Source: Salinivirgaceae bacterium
Lineage (GTDB): Bacteria; Bacteroidota; Bacteroidia; Bacteroidales; SZUA-534
Assembly (NCBI GenBank): GCA_017474765.1
Contig: JAFVGW010000012.1
Span: 1-64,000, forward strand
Direction: 5' to 3'
Length of the DNA stretch: 64,000 nt
The position numbers and the translations under genes are program-made. Below, in pieces: positions 50,406 through 58,642 of this stretch. Each line of letters starts with the position of its first letter. The stretch's first letter is position 1. Below the pieces are notes generated by a model, which was not told the DNA's origin, ran no database searches, and was given only the letters and a program-made list of their open reading frames with translations.

Positions 50406-53306
50406 ATGACACAAAACGAACAGACACAAGCCGCCGCTGCGTTTGCCGATTTTTGGGCGGGCAAGGGCGACGAGAAGCAGGAAACTTCGCGTTTCTGGAT
50501 TGACTTGTTACAGAATGTTTTAGGCATTGACAATCCTGCAAAATACATTGAATTTGAAAAACGCGTGAAACTCTCGCACACGTCGTTTATCGATGCTTAT
50601 ATTCCTGATACAAAAGTTCTTATTGAACAGAAAGGTGCAAAGATTGACTTGCACAAAGCCTATGAGCAGAGCGACGGCAGTGTGCTGACGCCCTACGAGC
50701 AGGCCAAACGCTATGCCGATGAGATGCCCAACTCGCTGCGGCCGCGCTGGATTGTGGTTTGCAACTTTCAGGAGTTTTTGGTTTACGACCTTGAGAAACC
50801 TGGCAGCGACCCCGAACAAATTTTCTTAAAAGACCTTGAAAAAGAGCATTATCGGCTGCAATTCCTTGCCGATGCGCGCCACGATTATCTGCGCCGCGAG
50901 GAAGAACTCTCATTGCAGGCTGGCGTGCTGGTTGGCAAACTCTACGACGCGCTTATCAAGCAGTATATCAATCCGAAAGACGAGCAGAGCCTTCGCTCGC
51001 TCAACATTTTGTGCGTGCGGCTGGTGTTCTGCCTTTATGCCGAAGATGCGGGACTTTTCGCCACTCGCACGGCTTTCGAGGACTATATCCGCTCGTTTGC
51101 CATTGAAAACACGCGCGATGCTATCATAAAGTTGTTCAAGGCGTTAGACACCAAAATTGAGAACCGCGACCGCTACGACACAAAACTGCAGCCGTTCCCA
51201 TACGTGAACGGCGGACTGTTTGCTGCGGAAAACATTGAAATACCGAACTTTACTGACGAAATTATTGATGTTCTTTGCGACCATTGCGCACCATTCAATT
51301 GGTCGGCAATTTCGCCAACCATTTTTGGCGCGGTGTTTGAGAGCACGCTGAACCCCGAAACGCGCCGCCGTGGCGGAATGCACTACACGAGCGTGCAGAA
51401 CATTCACAAGGTGATTGACCCGCTGTTTATGGATGGGCTAAATGCTGAATTTGAAGCAATTATGGGTGGTGGTGCAGAGAAGCGGCGCGCCACGTCTCTA
51501 CGCGAACGCGACCAAAAATTACAAGATTTCCAAAAGAAATTAGGTGCACTGCGTTTTCTCGACCCCGCCTGCGGCAGCGGCAACTTCCTGACAGAAACCT
51601 ACGTATCGCTTCGGCGGTTGGAAAACAAAGTGATTTTTGCGCTTAACAGAAACGAACGCAAATTAGGTTTCGACGATTTTATCCACGTGAAAATCAACCA
51701 ATTCTACGGCATTGAGATAAACGATTTTGCCGTGACAGTTGCCAAAACCGCATTGTGGATTGCCGAAAGCCAAATGATTCGCGAAACCGAAACCATTTTG
51801 AGCCAAAATATTGATTTTCTGCCACTAACCACAAACGCCTTTATTGTTGAAGGCAACGCCCTGCGTATGGATTGGGCCACACTGAAACCCATTGACACCG
51901 CCGCCGCACCCATTGGCGGCTTGTTCAGCGGTTTCACCACCGAAACCGACGGCCAAACGCACCATTACGACTATATCATTGGTAATCCGCCGTTTGTGGG
52001 GTATTCGTACCAAACAAAAGAGCAAAAAGATGATTTACAATTGATTATGCCCGATTTTGGTAGTAATATTGATTATGTAGGCGCGTGGTATAAAAAGGCT
52101 GCGGAATTGATAAACGGCACAAATACACGTTGCGCCCTTGTTTCAACAAACAGCATAACGCAAGGCGAGCAGGTGACGGCATTGTGGAAACCGTTGTTTG
52201 AAAAATACAAATTGCAGATAGATTTTGCGTGGCGTACATTCCGTTGGGATTCCGAATCGAACCAAAAGGCGCACGTGCATTGTGTGATTGTGGGATTCTC
52301 GTGCGCAAACGTAGGGACGTCGCGTGCGGCGTCCGAAAATGCCATTGTCGCAAACAATGCGGACGCGGCACGCCACGTCCCTACACGCCGCATTTTCAAT
52401 GCCGATGGGACCGTTGTAAATGCCAAAAACATAAATGGTTATCTATTGGATGCACCGAATGTTTTTATTGAAAAAAGGACAAAACCCTTATGTGATGTGC
52501 CTGCTATGATTCGCGGTAGTTCACCAATTGATGATGGCAATTTGCTTCTTATAATTGAAGAAAAAGAAGAATATCTAAAACAAGAACCGCAAGGCGGAAA
52601 ATACCTTCGACCGTTTATGATGGGTAAGGATTTTATCGACCGCAAGCCGCGTTGGTGTTTTTGGCTTATTGGCGCCAATCCTTCTGAATTACGCAAATGT
52701 CCAATTCTTTTGAAACGAATTGAAAATGTGCGTGATTTTCGGTTACAAAGCACCAAATCTGCAACAAAACAAATTGCTGACACACCTACAATATTTGGCG
52801 AAATGCGCCCTTGCGATAGTGATTATATAGCAATTCCTAAAGTTTCTTCAGAGCAAAGGCAATATATTCCAATTGAATATTTAAAAGCGGAAATAATTGC
52901 GGGTGACAAACTTTTCCAAATGCCTAATGCAAATCTTTACCATTTCGGTGTGCTGACAAGCAACGTTCAAATGGCGTGGATGCGTGCGGTTTGTGGAAGG
53001 TTAAAATCTGATTATAGTTACAGTAACACAATAGTTTACAACAATTTTGTGTGGCCTTCGGTAACCGAAACCGACCAATCGAAAATCGAACAAACCGCGC
53101 AAAAGATATTGGATGCCCGCGCCCTGTACCCCGATAGCAGTCTCGCCGACCTTTACGACGCCACGCTTATGCCCGTTGAATTGCGCCGCGCCCACCGCGC
53201 CAACGATGAGGCCGTTCTCGCCGCCTACGGCTGGCCGAAAGATTTGCAGGAATCGGAAATTGTTGAGCGGCTGTTTGGGCTATACGAGACGATGGTTAAC
53301 AAATAA
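50406..53306 (+). CDS. MmeI-like (type IIG/IIL) restriction-methylase
   Basis: The 966-residue product has the single-chain MmeI layout. The N-terminal nuclease domain contains FIDAYIPDTKVLIEQKG (about 60-77), a PD-(D/E)xK-type D...ExK. A helical spacer follows. The adenine-methylase domain has motif I FLDPACGSGNF (about 385-395) and motif IV YIIGNPPFVGY (about 523-533). The target-recognition region then ends in a helical C-terminus (ALYPDSSLADLYDATLMPVELRRAH). Such enzymes cut outside their site and protect it by methylating one strand. A 74-bp palindromic element (52311-52384) interrupts the frame in phase, adding about 25 residues after the methylase core (residues 636-660). The open frame is otherwise intact. 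Activity with this insertion is not certain. Confidence 0.92.
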   Translation: MTQNEQTQAAAAFADFWAGKGDEKQETSRFWIDLLQNVLGIDNPAKYIEFEKRVKLSHTSFIDAYIPDTKVLIEQKGAKIDLHKAYEQSDGSVLTPYEQAKRYADEMPNSLRPRWIVVCNFQEFLVYDLEKPGSDPEQIFLKDLEKEHYRLQFLADARHDYLRREEELSLQAGVLVGKLYDALIKQYINPKDEQSLRSLNILCVRLVFCLYAEDAGLFATRTAFEDYIRSFAIENTRDAIIKLFKALDTKIENRDRYDTKLQPFPYVNGGLFAAENIEIPNFTDEIIDVLCDHCAPFNWSAISPTIFGAVFESTLNPETRRRGGMHYTSVQNIHKVIDPLFMDGLNAEFEAIMGGGAEKRRATSLRERDQKLQDFQKKLGALRFLDPACGSGNFLTETYVSLRRLENKVIFALNRNERKLGFDDFIHVKINQFYGIEINDFAVTVAKTALWIAESQMIRETETILSQNIDFLPLTTNAFIVEGNALRMDWATLKPIDTAAAPIGGLFSGFTTETDGQTHHYDYIIGNPPFVGYSYQTKEQKDDLQLIMPDFGSNIDYVGAWYKKAAELINGTNTRCALVSTNSITQGEQVTALWKPLFEKYKLQIDFAWRTFRWDSESNQKAHVHCVIVGFSCANVGTSRAASENAIVANNADAARHVPTRRIFNADGTVVNAKNINGYLLDAPNVFIEKRTKPLCDVPAMIRGSSPIDDGNLLLIIEEKEEYLKQEPQGGKYLRPFMMGKDFIDRKPRWCFWLIGANPSELRKCPILLKRIENVRDFRLQSTKSATKQIADTPTIFGEMRPCDSDYIAIPKVSSEQRQYIPIEYLKAEIIAGDKLFQMPNANLYHFGVLTSNVQMAWMRAVCGRLKSDYSYSNTIVYNNFVWPSVTETDQSKIEQTAQKILDARALYPDSSLADLYDATLMPVELRRAHRANDEAVLAAYGWPKDLQESEIVERLFGLYETMVNK
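51482..51504. repeat. Half-copy of the palindromic element inside the MmeI-like gene
   Basis: This stretch matches the right end of the element at 52365-52387 at 20 of 23 positions and includes the GCCACGTCTCTAC core. It encodes KRRATSLR just before methylase motif I. Confidence 0.65.
52311..52384. repeat. 74-bp palindromic element inserted in frame in the MmeI-like gene
   Basis: Two 25-base arms, beginning GTAGGGACGT and ending ACGTCCCTAC, are complementary at 23 of 25 positions and enclose a 24-base loop, which itself holds CATTGT/ACAATG. The frame stays open through the whole element. Related tails occur at 12904, 51482 and 53331. Confidence 0.9.
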
Positions 53307-53704
53307 TTGCAAATCGTTGATATTGTGCATTGTAGAAACACGTCTCTACGTGTTTTATGCCGCGTCCTGTCGGGCGGAGAAATACCGAAATCCGCCTAAA
53401 AGGCGGAACTAAACAAAAAGTTTCGCCTTTCAGGCGAGAACCAAACGATGGTATTTGCCGTAAGCCGCGCTACGCTTGCATACGGTTATGATTATTATCG
53501 CCTTACAGGCGTTTATATATCACTTAAAATTTCCCGCGCAGCGGCATCCGAAACCATTATCCGCTTGCGGATAAACTTCGGTTTGAATCGGATAAAATCG
53601 GTTAGAGCAAAAGCACCTGCGGGCAAAAATCAGTTATCGAGAAAAAACATCGGCTTACGCACTAACGACGGCAAATTGTTATACTTTTGGCGAAAAACCT
53701 ACGA
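53307..53704. repeat. Intergenic palindromic mosaic before the polyprenyl synthase gene
   Basis: AAACACGT/ACGTGTTT with a CTCT loop (53336-53355) is followed by CCGCCTAAAAGGCGG, CGCCTTTCAGGCG, CGCCTTACAGGCG and TATCCGCTTGCGGATA, then AATCGGTTAGAG. A frame of 140 codons here has no protein-like character. TACTTTTG at 53682-53689 may be the -7 box of the next gene. Confidence 0.65.
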
Positions 53705-54679
53705 ATGGCTGATTTGCAGACTATCAAGGCACCCATTAAGGCGGAAATGGACGAGTTTCAGCCCTTTTTCCACAATTTTCTGCGTAGCGGCACGCGCCTG
53801 CTCGACCTGCTGCTTTTCTACGTGCAGAAGCAGAAAGGCAAGCAAATCAGGCCGATGCTGGTGTTCTTGACGGCAAAACTCTACGGCACCGTCAACGAGC
53901 ACACCTACCACGCCGCCGCGCTCATCGAACTGATGCACACGGCTTCGCTCGTGCACGACGATGTGGTTGACGAGTCGGACAAGCGGCGCGGATTCTGGTC
54001 GGTGAACGCCATCTGGAAGAACAAGGTGGCGGTGCTTCTGGGCGACTATCTGCTGGCCCGCGGCCTGCTGCTGGCGGTGAACAAAAGCGAGCATCGGCAA
54101 CTCGAGATTGTGTCGCGCGCCGTTGAAGAGATGAGCGAAGGCGAACTGCTGCAAATTGAGAAGGCTCGGCATTTGAACATTGATAATCAGACATATTTCG
54201 ATGTCATCCGCAAGAAAACGGCGGCGCTGATGATTGCCTGCACCACTGCTGGCGCCTGCTCGGTGGGCGCGGCCGAAGCCGATGTTGAGCGGATGGAACG
54301 GCTGGGCGAATACATTGGCATCGCCTTCCAAATTCGCGATGATTTATTTGATTATGAAGTAAATGGCATTTTCGGCAAGCCTGCGGGCAACGACCTTCGC
54401 GAACGCAAAATAACGCTTCCGCTGATTCACGCCCTGCAAAACAGCACGCCGAGCGAGCGCAGGCAAATGATAAAAATCCTGCGCCAAAAGGTGAAAACCG
54501 ACGCCGACATCGACACGCTGATGAACTTTGTGCGCGGCCACGGCGGCATTGAGCACGCCCAAACGGTGATGGCCGATTACGTTGAAAAAGCGAAAGCGGT
54601 GCTGGCCGAAACGCCCGACAACGCGGCCCGCCAATCGCTTATCGACCTGATTGACTACACTATATCGCGAAAAAAATGA
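53705..54679 (+). CDS. Polyprenyl diphosphate synthase
   Basis: This trans-prenyltransferase extends allylic diphosphates with isopentenyl diphosphate, probably for the menaquinone side chain. Both Asp-rich motifs are present: first LVHDDVVDESDKRRG (about 77-91), second FQIRDDLFDY (about 206-215). GKQIRPMLVFL is the usual N-terminal signature. The ATG at 53705 gives 324 residues; a TTG six codons upstream falls inside the possible promoter box. The stop overlaps the LytS-like gene by four bases (ATGA). Confidence 0.93.
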   Translation: MADLQTIKAPIKAEMDEFQPFFHNFLRSGTRLLDLLLFYVQKQKGKQIRPMLVFLTAKLYGTVNEHTYHAAALIELMHTASLVHDDVVDESDKRRGFWSVNAIWKNKVAVLLGDYLLARGLLLAVNKSEHRQLEIVSRAVEEMSEGELLQIEKARHLNIDNQTYFDVIRKKTAALMIACTTAGACSVGAAEADVERMERLGEYIGIAFQIRDDLFDYEVNGIFGKPAGNDLRERKITLPLIHALQNSTPSERRQMIKILRQKVKTDADIDTLMNFVRGHGGIEHAQTVMADYVEKAKAVLAETPDNAARQSLIDLIDYTISRKK

Positions 54680-55503
54680 AACGTAATCTGATTATTGCCG
54701 CCGCTGTTTTGGTAGCCATCGCGCTGGCAAGTTATTTTGCCGAAACGTTCGCCGCCAAACTCATTGCGATGCTCGCTTTGGCGGCAGCGGCCGTTGTCGC
54801 CCTGCTGCTTCAGAAGCGGCAATGCAAGAAGTCACTCGAAAGGCAGGCAGTATATTTCGACCTGAAAACCAATCTGTTAAAAACATCGCTCGACCCGCAT
54901 TTCCTATTCAACGCCATCAACTCGGTGTCGTACTCAATCCACAAAGACGACACGAACACGGCATCGGAAAACCTGGGCACGCTGTCGAAACTGATGCGCA
55001 CATCGCTTGAAAACATCGGCAATTTCGGCCACGAATTGAGCACCGAAGTGAGTTTCATCAAGAACTATCTGGCGCTCGAAAAATTCAGGTTCAAAGAGCA
55101 GTTCGACTTCACTTTCAAGATGATGCCCTACGTGAACGATATGGCTAAAGTGCCGTCGTTCAGCATTTTCTGCCTTATCGAGAATGCTCTGAAGAAGGGT
55201 GTGCTGTCGCGGCAAGAACCTGGCCACATTGCCCTGACCATCGACGAAGACAAGAACAACAACACGCTGGTGGTGACCGTCTCGGACGACGGACTTTTCC
55301 GCAACCCAAAAACCGATGCCGACCAACCGCATAACGTAAAGGTACTCAACGAGTTGATTACTCGTTTGAATGCCATCAACGACCAAAAAATCACGATAAG
55401 CTATTCGGCTAAAGACAGGGTTGACGGCGAGCCGCGCGGATGCGTTGCTGAAATGCGTATTCCACTGGATTTCAGTTATTTGCTCAAACCATCGGTTGAC
55501 TGA
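54676..55503 (+). CDS. LytS/YehU-type histidine kinase-like protein, degenerate ATP site
   Basis: The 275-residue protein has two N-terminal hydrophobic helices (about 5-22 and 25-45), a short coiled coil and the His_kinase (PF06580-type) motif SLDPHFLFNAINSVSYSI (about 72-89) with the phospho-acceptor His. The ATP-binding part is unusual. The N box reads IENALKKG instead of ENAxKHG, the G1 box reads SDDGLFRN, and no GxGLxN second glycine box is seen. It may be a weak kinase or a pseudokinase. No response regulator is adjacent. It overlaps the polyprenyl synthase gene by four bases and, in convergent orientation, the DUF2851 gene by 28 bases. Confidence 0.85.
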   Translation: MKRNLIIAAAVLVAIALASYFAETFAAKLIAMLALAAAAVVALLLQKRQCKKSLERQAVYFDLKTNLLKTSLDPHFLFNAINSVSYSIHKDDTNTASENLGTLSKLMRTSLENIGNFGHELSTEVSFIKNYLALEKFRFKEQFDFTFKMMPYVNDMAKVPSFSIFCLIENALKKGVLSRQEPGHIALTIDEDKNNNTLVVTVSDDGLFRNPKTDADQPHNVKVLNELITRLNAINDQKITISYSAKDRVDGEPRGCVAEMRIPLDFSYLLKPSVD

Positions 55504-56765
55504 ACAACCATCACTTGCCGCCCAACTCGGCATTTCAGGCACTGTTTTTTCTGGCAGTAGCAGTTGGCCAACTCAATGAGCGCCTGGCTCTCGAGCGCGC
55601 ATTTGGCTTCGATTCCGAACTTTTCCCACTGGCTGATAATGGTGTTGCGCTCGGCGGGCACGTCTTCGAGCCACTGCAGGGCGCGGTCGGTGAGTTCGGT
55701 CTTGCCGATGCTCTTTCCGTAGTGGAACATAAACGGCACAAAAGCGTTGATAACGAGCAGATTGAGCGATGCGTCCCCCAAATTCTTGTCCTTCCGCGCC
55801 GACGGTTTGTCAAAAACATAATGCGTGAGCCAATAGTCGGAAACGCTTGTCGCGAAAAGGCGTTTTACATCGTCAACAGATTGGCACTCAATCATTTTCG
55901 ACAGCAACGCCGACGATTTGCTGATGAGCGACGCCAACTGTGCAATGCGCACGGTGGGCAGATTGCCTGGTCGCATTCGGGCGAATTTCCACACGTGGCT
56001 CGGAATAGGCTCAAGCCGATATTTGATTTTCAGGTGGTTATACTCGCGGGCGAGCAGTTGCGTGTAGGCGTCGGCAGGCTCGGCGGGCAGCAGTCCCGCC
56101 TGACCGAAAAGCAGCGCTTCAACCTGCGTCAGGCTGTTTTTGTGGTGGGCAATCACGTTGAGCGGCAGCGACTGCGCCAACATCAGGAATGGCTGTGCAT
56201 TTGTTTTAAAACCAAACGATTGCGCCACTGTGTAGTAGAACGATTCTTCCCAATTGTTCTGAGTGAGCCGCAGGTTTTCGGCAATGGCGGCCGTTTTGTT
56301 CTCAAGCCGCTCAACAGTCAGCGACTCGTACCACTGCTGCATCACAAACGGGTCGATATCAGCAATATATGATTGGCACGGCAGCCAACGGTCGGTGCGC
56401 ATCAGGAACTGGTAGCGCTCAAGCAGCGGTTGCGGGCAGCGGATTTCGGTGACGGGAATGAGTTGCCCCGTCTGGCTGCGGATTTCGGCATCGTTCTGCC
56501 CCACCACGTGCAGCACCACGTTGTTGTAGTGGTCATCGGTCTGGTGGCGGTGCCGCAGCCAATCGCTCGAGCGCAGGTGAATCTCAACATTCCCCGCCCA
56601 AACAGTCTGCCCGATGCGGATGCGCGCGTTGAAGAAATCGGGACCCTGGTCGCGGTTGTGCAGTCCTGGATTCAGCACTTCGATAGTCTCGCCCGAGTAG
56701 AACTCAGTGAGCGGCATCTGATAAAGGCCGTTTTTCCAAAGGAAATGCAGGAAATCTTCGGACAT
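55476..56765 (-). CDS. DUF2851 family protein
   Basis: The 429-residue protein belongs to DUF2851, a family widespread in Bacteroidota with no known function. The conserved N-terminal block is clear (EDFLHFLWKNGLYQMPL, NPGLHNRDQGPDFFNARIRIG, WAGNVEIHLRSSDWLRH). Its pattern of Asp, Glu and His (GNVEIH, HYNNVVLHVV) is reminiscent of a nuclease or metal site. The C-terminus has CQKKQCLKC, a possible zinc knuckle. The ATG at 56765 is chosen since homologues start at this point (MSEDFLHFLW). Confidence 0.88.
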   Translation of the reverse strand: MSEDFLHFLWKNGLYQMPLTEFYSGETIEVLNPGLHNRDQGPDFFNARIRIGQTVWAGNVEIHLRSSDWLRHRHQTDDHYNNVVLHVVGQNDAEIRSQTGQLIPVTEIRCPQPLLERYQFLMRTDRWLPCQSYIADIDPFVMQQWYESLTVERLENKTAAIAENLRLTQNNWEESFYYTVAQSFGFKTNAQPFLMLAQSLPLNVIAHHKNSLTQVEALLFGQAGLLPAEPADAYTQLLAREYNHLKIKYRLEPIPSHVWKFARMRPGNLPTVRIAQLASLISKSSALLSKMIECQSVDDVKRLFATSVSDYWLTHYVFDKPSARKDKNLGDASLNLLVINAFVPFMFHYGKSIGKTELTDRALQWLEDVPAERNTIISQWEKFGIEAKCALESQALIELANCYCQKKQCLKCRVGRQVMVVQSTDGLSK

Positions 56766-56937
56766 CGGAAGTTTTAAGTTATAAGTTTTTGTAGGGGCAA
56801 GATAGGGAAAAAATGAACTACCGACATCAGACAAATGACGTCAAGCAATTCAAGAAATCGGCAAACGAAGAACGACAGCCGAAAGTCCCCTACTCAATCA
56901 GCCCTTCAGTTATTCACGCATTCACTCATTCAATCCT
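56766..56937. other. Intergenic simple-sequence region
   Basis: The 172-bp gap holds AACTACCGACATCAGACAAATG-type text and repeated ATTCACTCATTC and CAATCCTTCAATCC words, related to those at 11034-11100 and 25725-25760. No gene is seen. Confidence 0.5.
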
Positions 56938-58521
56938 TCAATCCTTCGTCACAGGCGGATAATCCACATTGAAGTGCAGGCCGCGGCTCTCTTTGCGCTC
57001 TATGGCCTGACGCGTAACCAGATAGCCCACGTTTATCATATTGCGCAACTCGCAGATGTCGCGGGTGGCTTTGACGCGCTTGAAAAGGTCTTCGGTCTCT
57101 TCGTAGAGCAGGTCAAGGCGGTCCCAGGCGCGCTTTAGGCGCAGGTTGCTGCGCACAATGCCCACATAGGTGCTCATAATCTGTCCCACTTCTTTAACGT
57201 CTTGAGCGATAAGCACTTTCTCTTCGTTTGTCATCGTGCCTTCATCGTTCCATTCGGGAATCCGCTCGTTGAACGAGTATTCATCAATATGCTGCAGACT
57301 GTGTTTCGCGGCAGCGTCGGCATAAACCACCGCTTCAATCAACGAGTTGGAAGCCAAACGGTTGCCGCCGTGCAGACCTGTGCACGAGCACTCGCCCACG
57401 GCATACAGGCGGTGGATGCTTGAGCAGGCGTTCAAATCGACCTTGATGCCGCCGCACATATAGTGGGCGCAAGGCGCAACGGGGATGTACTGCTTGGTTA
57501 TGTCGATGCCAATGCTCAGGCACTTGGCGTAGATGTTCGGGAAGTGGTGCTTGGTCTCTTCGGGGTCCTTGTGCGTCACATCAAGGCAGACGTGGTCCAG
57601 ACCGTGAATTTTCATCTCCTTGTCGATGGCGCGGGCCACAATGTCGCGCGGTGCAAGGCTCAGGCGCTCGTCGTACTTGTGCATAAACTCTTCGCCGTTG
57701 GGCAGACGCAGAATGCCGCCGTAGCCACGCATTGCTTCGGTGATAAGGTAGGCGGGATGCGTCTCGCCAGGATGGAAGAGCGCCGTGGGGTGGAACTGCA
57801 CAAACTCCATATCCTGCACCGTTCCCTTGGCGCGATAGACCATTGCAATACCGTCGCCCGTGGCGATGTTGGGGTTGGTGGTGGTGGCGTAGATTGAGCC
57901 GATTCCGCCAGTGGCCATCAGCGTGACGCGCGACAGATAGGTGTCGATTTTATTTGTCTCAGGATTAAGAATATACGCTCCGAAGCATTCAATGTCGGGT
58001 GTGCGGCGCGTTACTTCAACGCCCAGATGGTGCTGCGTGATAATCTCCACAGCAAAGTGATTTTCAAGCACATCGATGTTCGGATTCTGACGGACGGCTT
58101 CCATCAGCCCGCGCTGAATCTCGGCGCCAGTGTCGTCGGCGTGGTGAAGGATTCGGAATTCAGAGTGTCCGCCTTCGCGATGAAGGTCGAACTCGCCGCT
58201 GTCGGTGCGGTCGAAGTTGACGCCCCATTTCACCAGTTCGGCAATCTGCGACGGTGCGTTGCGCACCACCTGCTCCACGGCCTTGCGGTCGCTCAAATGG
58301 TCGCCGGCAATCATTGTGTCTTCAATGTGTTTCTCGAAATCGTCAACCTTAAGGTTGGTGACCGATGCAATGCCGCCCTGTGCTTTGGCAGTGTTGGCTT
58401 CGGCCAGAGTTGTCTTGCAAACCATTGCCACGCGGCCCTTGCCGGCGTTGGCCACTTTCAGCGCGTAACTCATTCCGGCCACGCCCGAACCAATTACCAA
58501 GAAATCGTATCTCTTTACCAC
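56938..58521 (-). CDS. nadB: L-aspartate oxidase
   Basis: NadB oxidises L-aspartate to iminoaspartate, the first step of NAD synthesis by the aspartate route. The FAD motif is VIGSGVAGMSYALKVA. Family blocks VQFHPTALFHPGE, TEAMRGYGGILR, APCAHYMCGGIKVD and GLHGGNRLASNSLIEAVVYA are present. The 527-residue length is usual. The start is a GTG at 58521. nadA and nadC are not adjacent. Confidence 0.96.
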   Translation of the reverse strand: MVKRYDFLVIGSGVAGMSYALKVANAGKGRVAMVCKTTLAEANTAKAQGGIASVTNLKVDDFEKHIEDTMIAGDHLSDRKAVEQVVRNAPSQIAELVKWGVNFDRTDSGEFDLHREGGHSEFRILHHADDTGAEIQRGLMEAVRQNPNIDVLENHFAVEIITQHHLGVEVTRRTPDIECFGAYILNPETNKIDTYLSRVTLMATGGIGSIYATTTNPNIATGDGIAMVYRAKGTVQDMEFVQFHPTALFHPGETHPAYLITEAMRGYGGILRLPNGEEFMHKYDERLSLAPRDIVARAIDKEMKIHGLDHVCLDVTHKDPEETKHHFPNIYAKCLSIGIDITKQYIPVAPCAHYMCGGIKVDLNACSSIHRLYAVGECSCTGLHGGNRLASNSLIEAVVYADAAAKHSLQHIDEYSFNERIPEWNDEGTMTNEEKVLIAQDVKEVGQIMSTYVGIVRSNLRLKRAWDRLDLLYEETEDLFKRVKATRDICELRNMINVGYLVTRQAIERKESRGLHFNVDYPPVTKD

Positions 58522-58642
58522 TTTTGCAAATTTGATAACGGCGGCAAAAATAGAGAATTATGAGTTACAAGGTGCAATATACATGTGGGGTTTTAGTTTA
58601 AAGTGTGGTGATGTAGTTGCAACTTCTGTTGTTCACCTGCAA

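Noticed and set aside
53448-53870. 140-codon frame before the polyprenyl synthase gene
   Set aside because: Its first part is dispersed palindromic repeat DNA and its second part overlaps the real gene in another frame.
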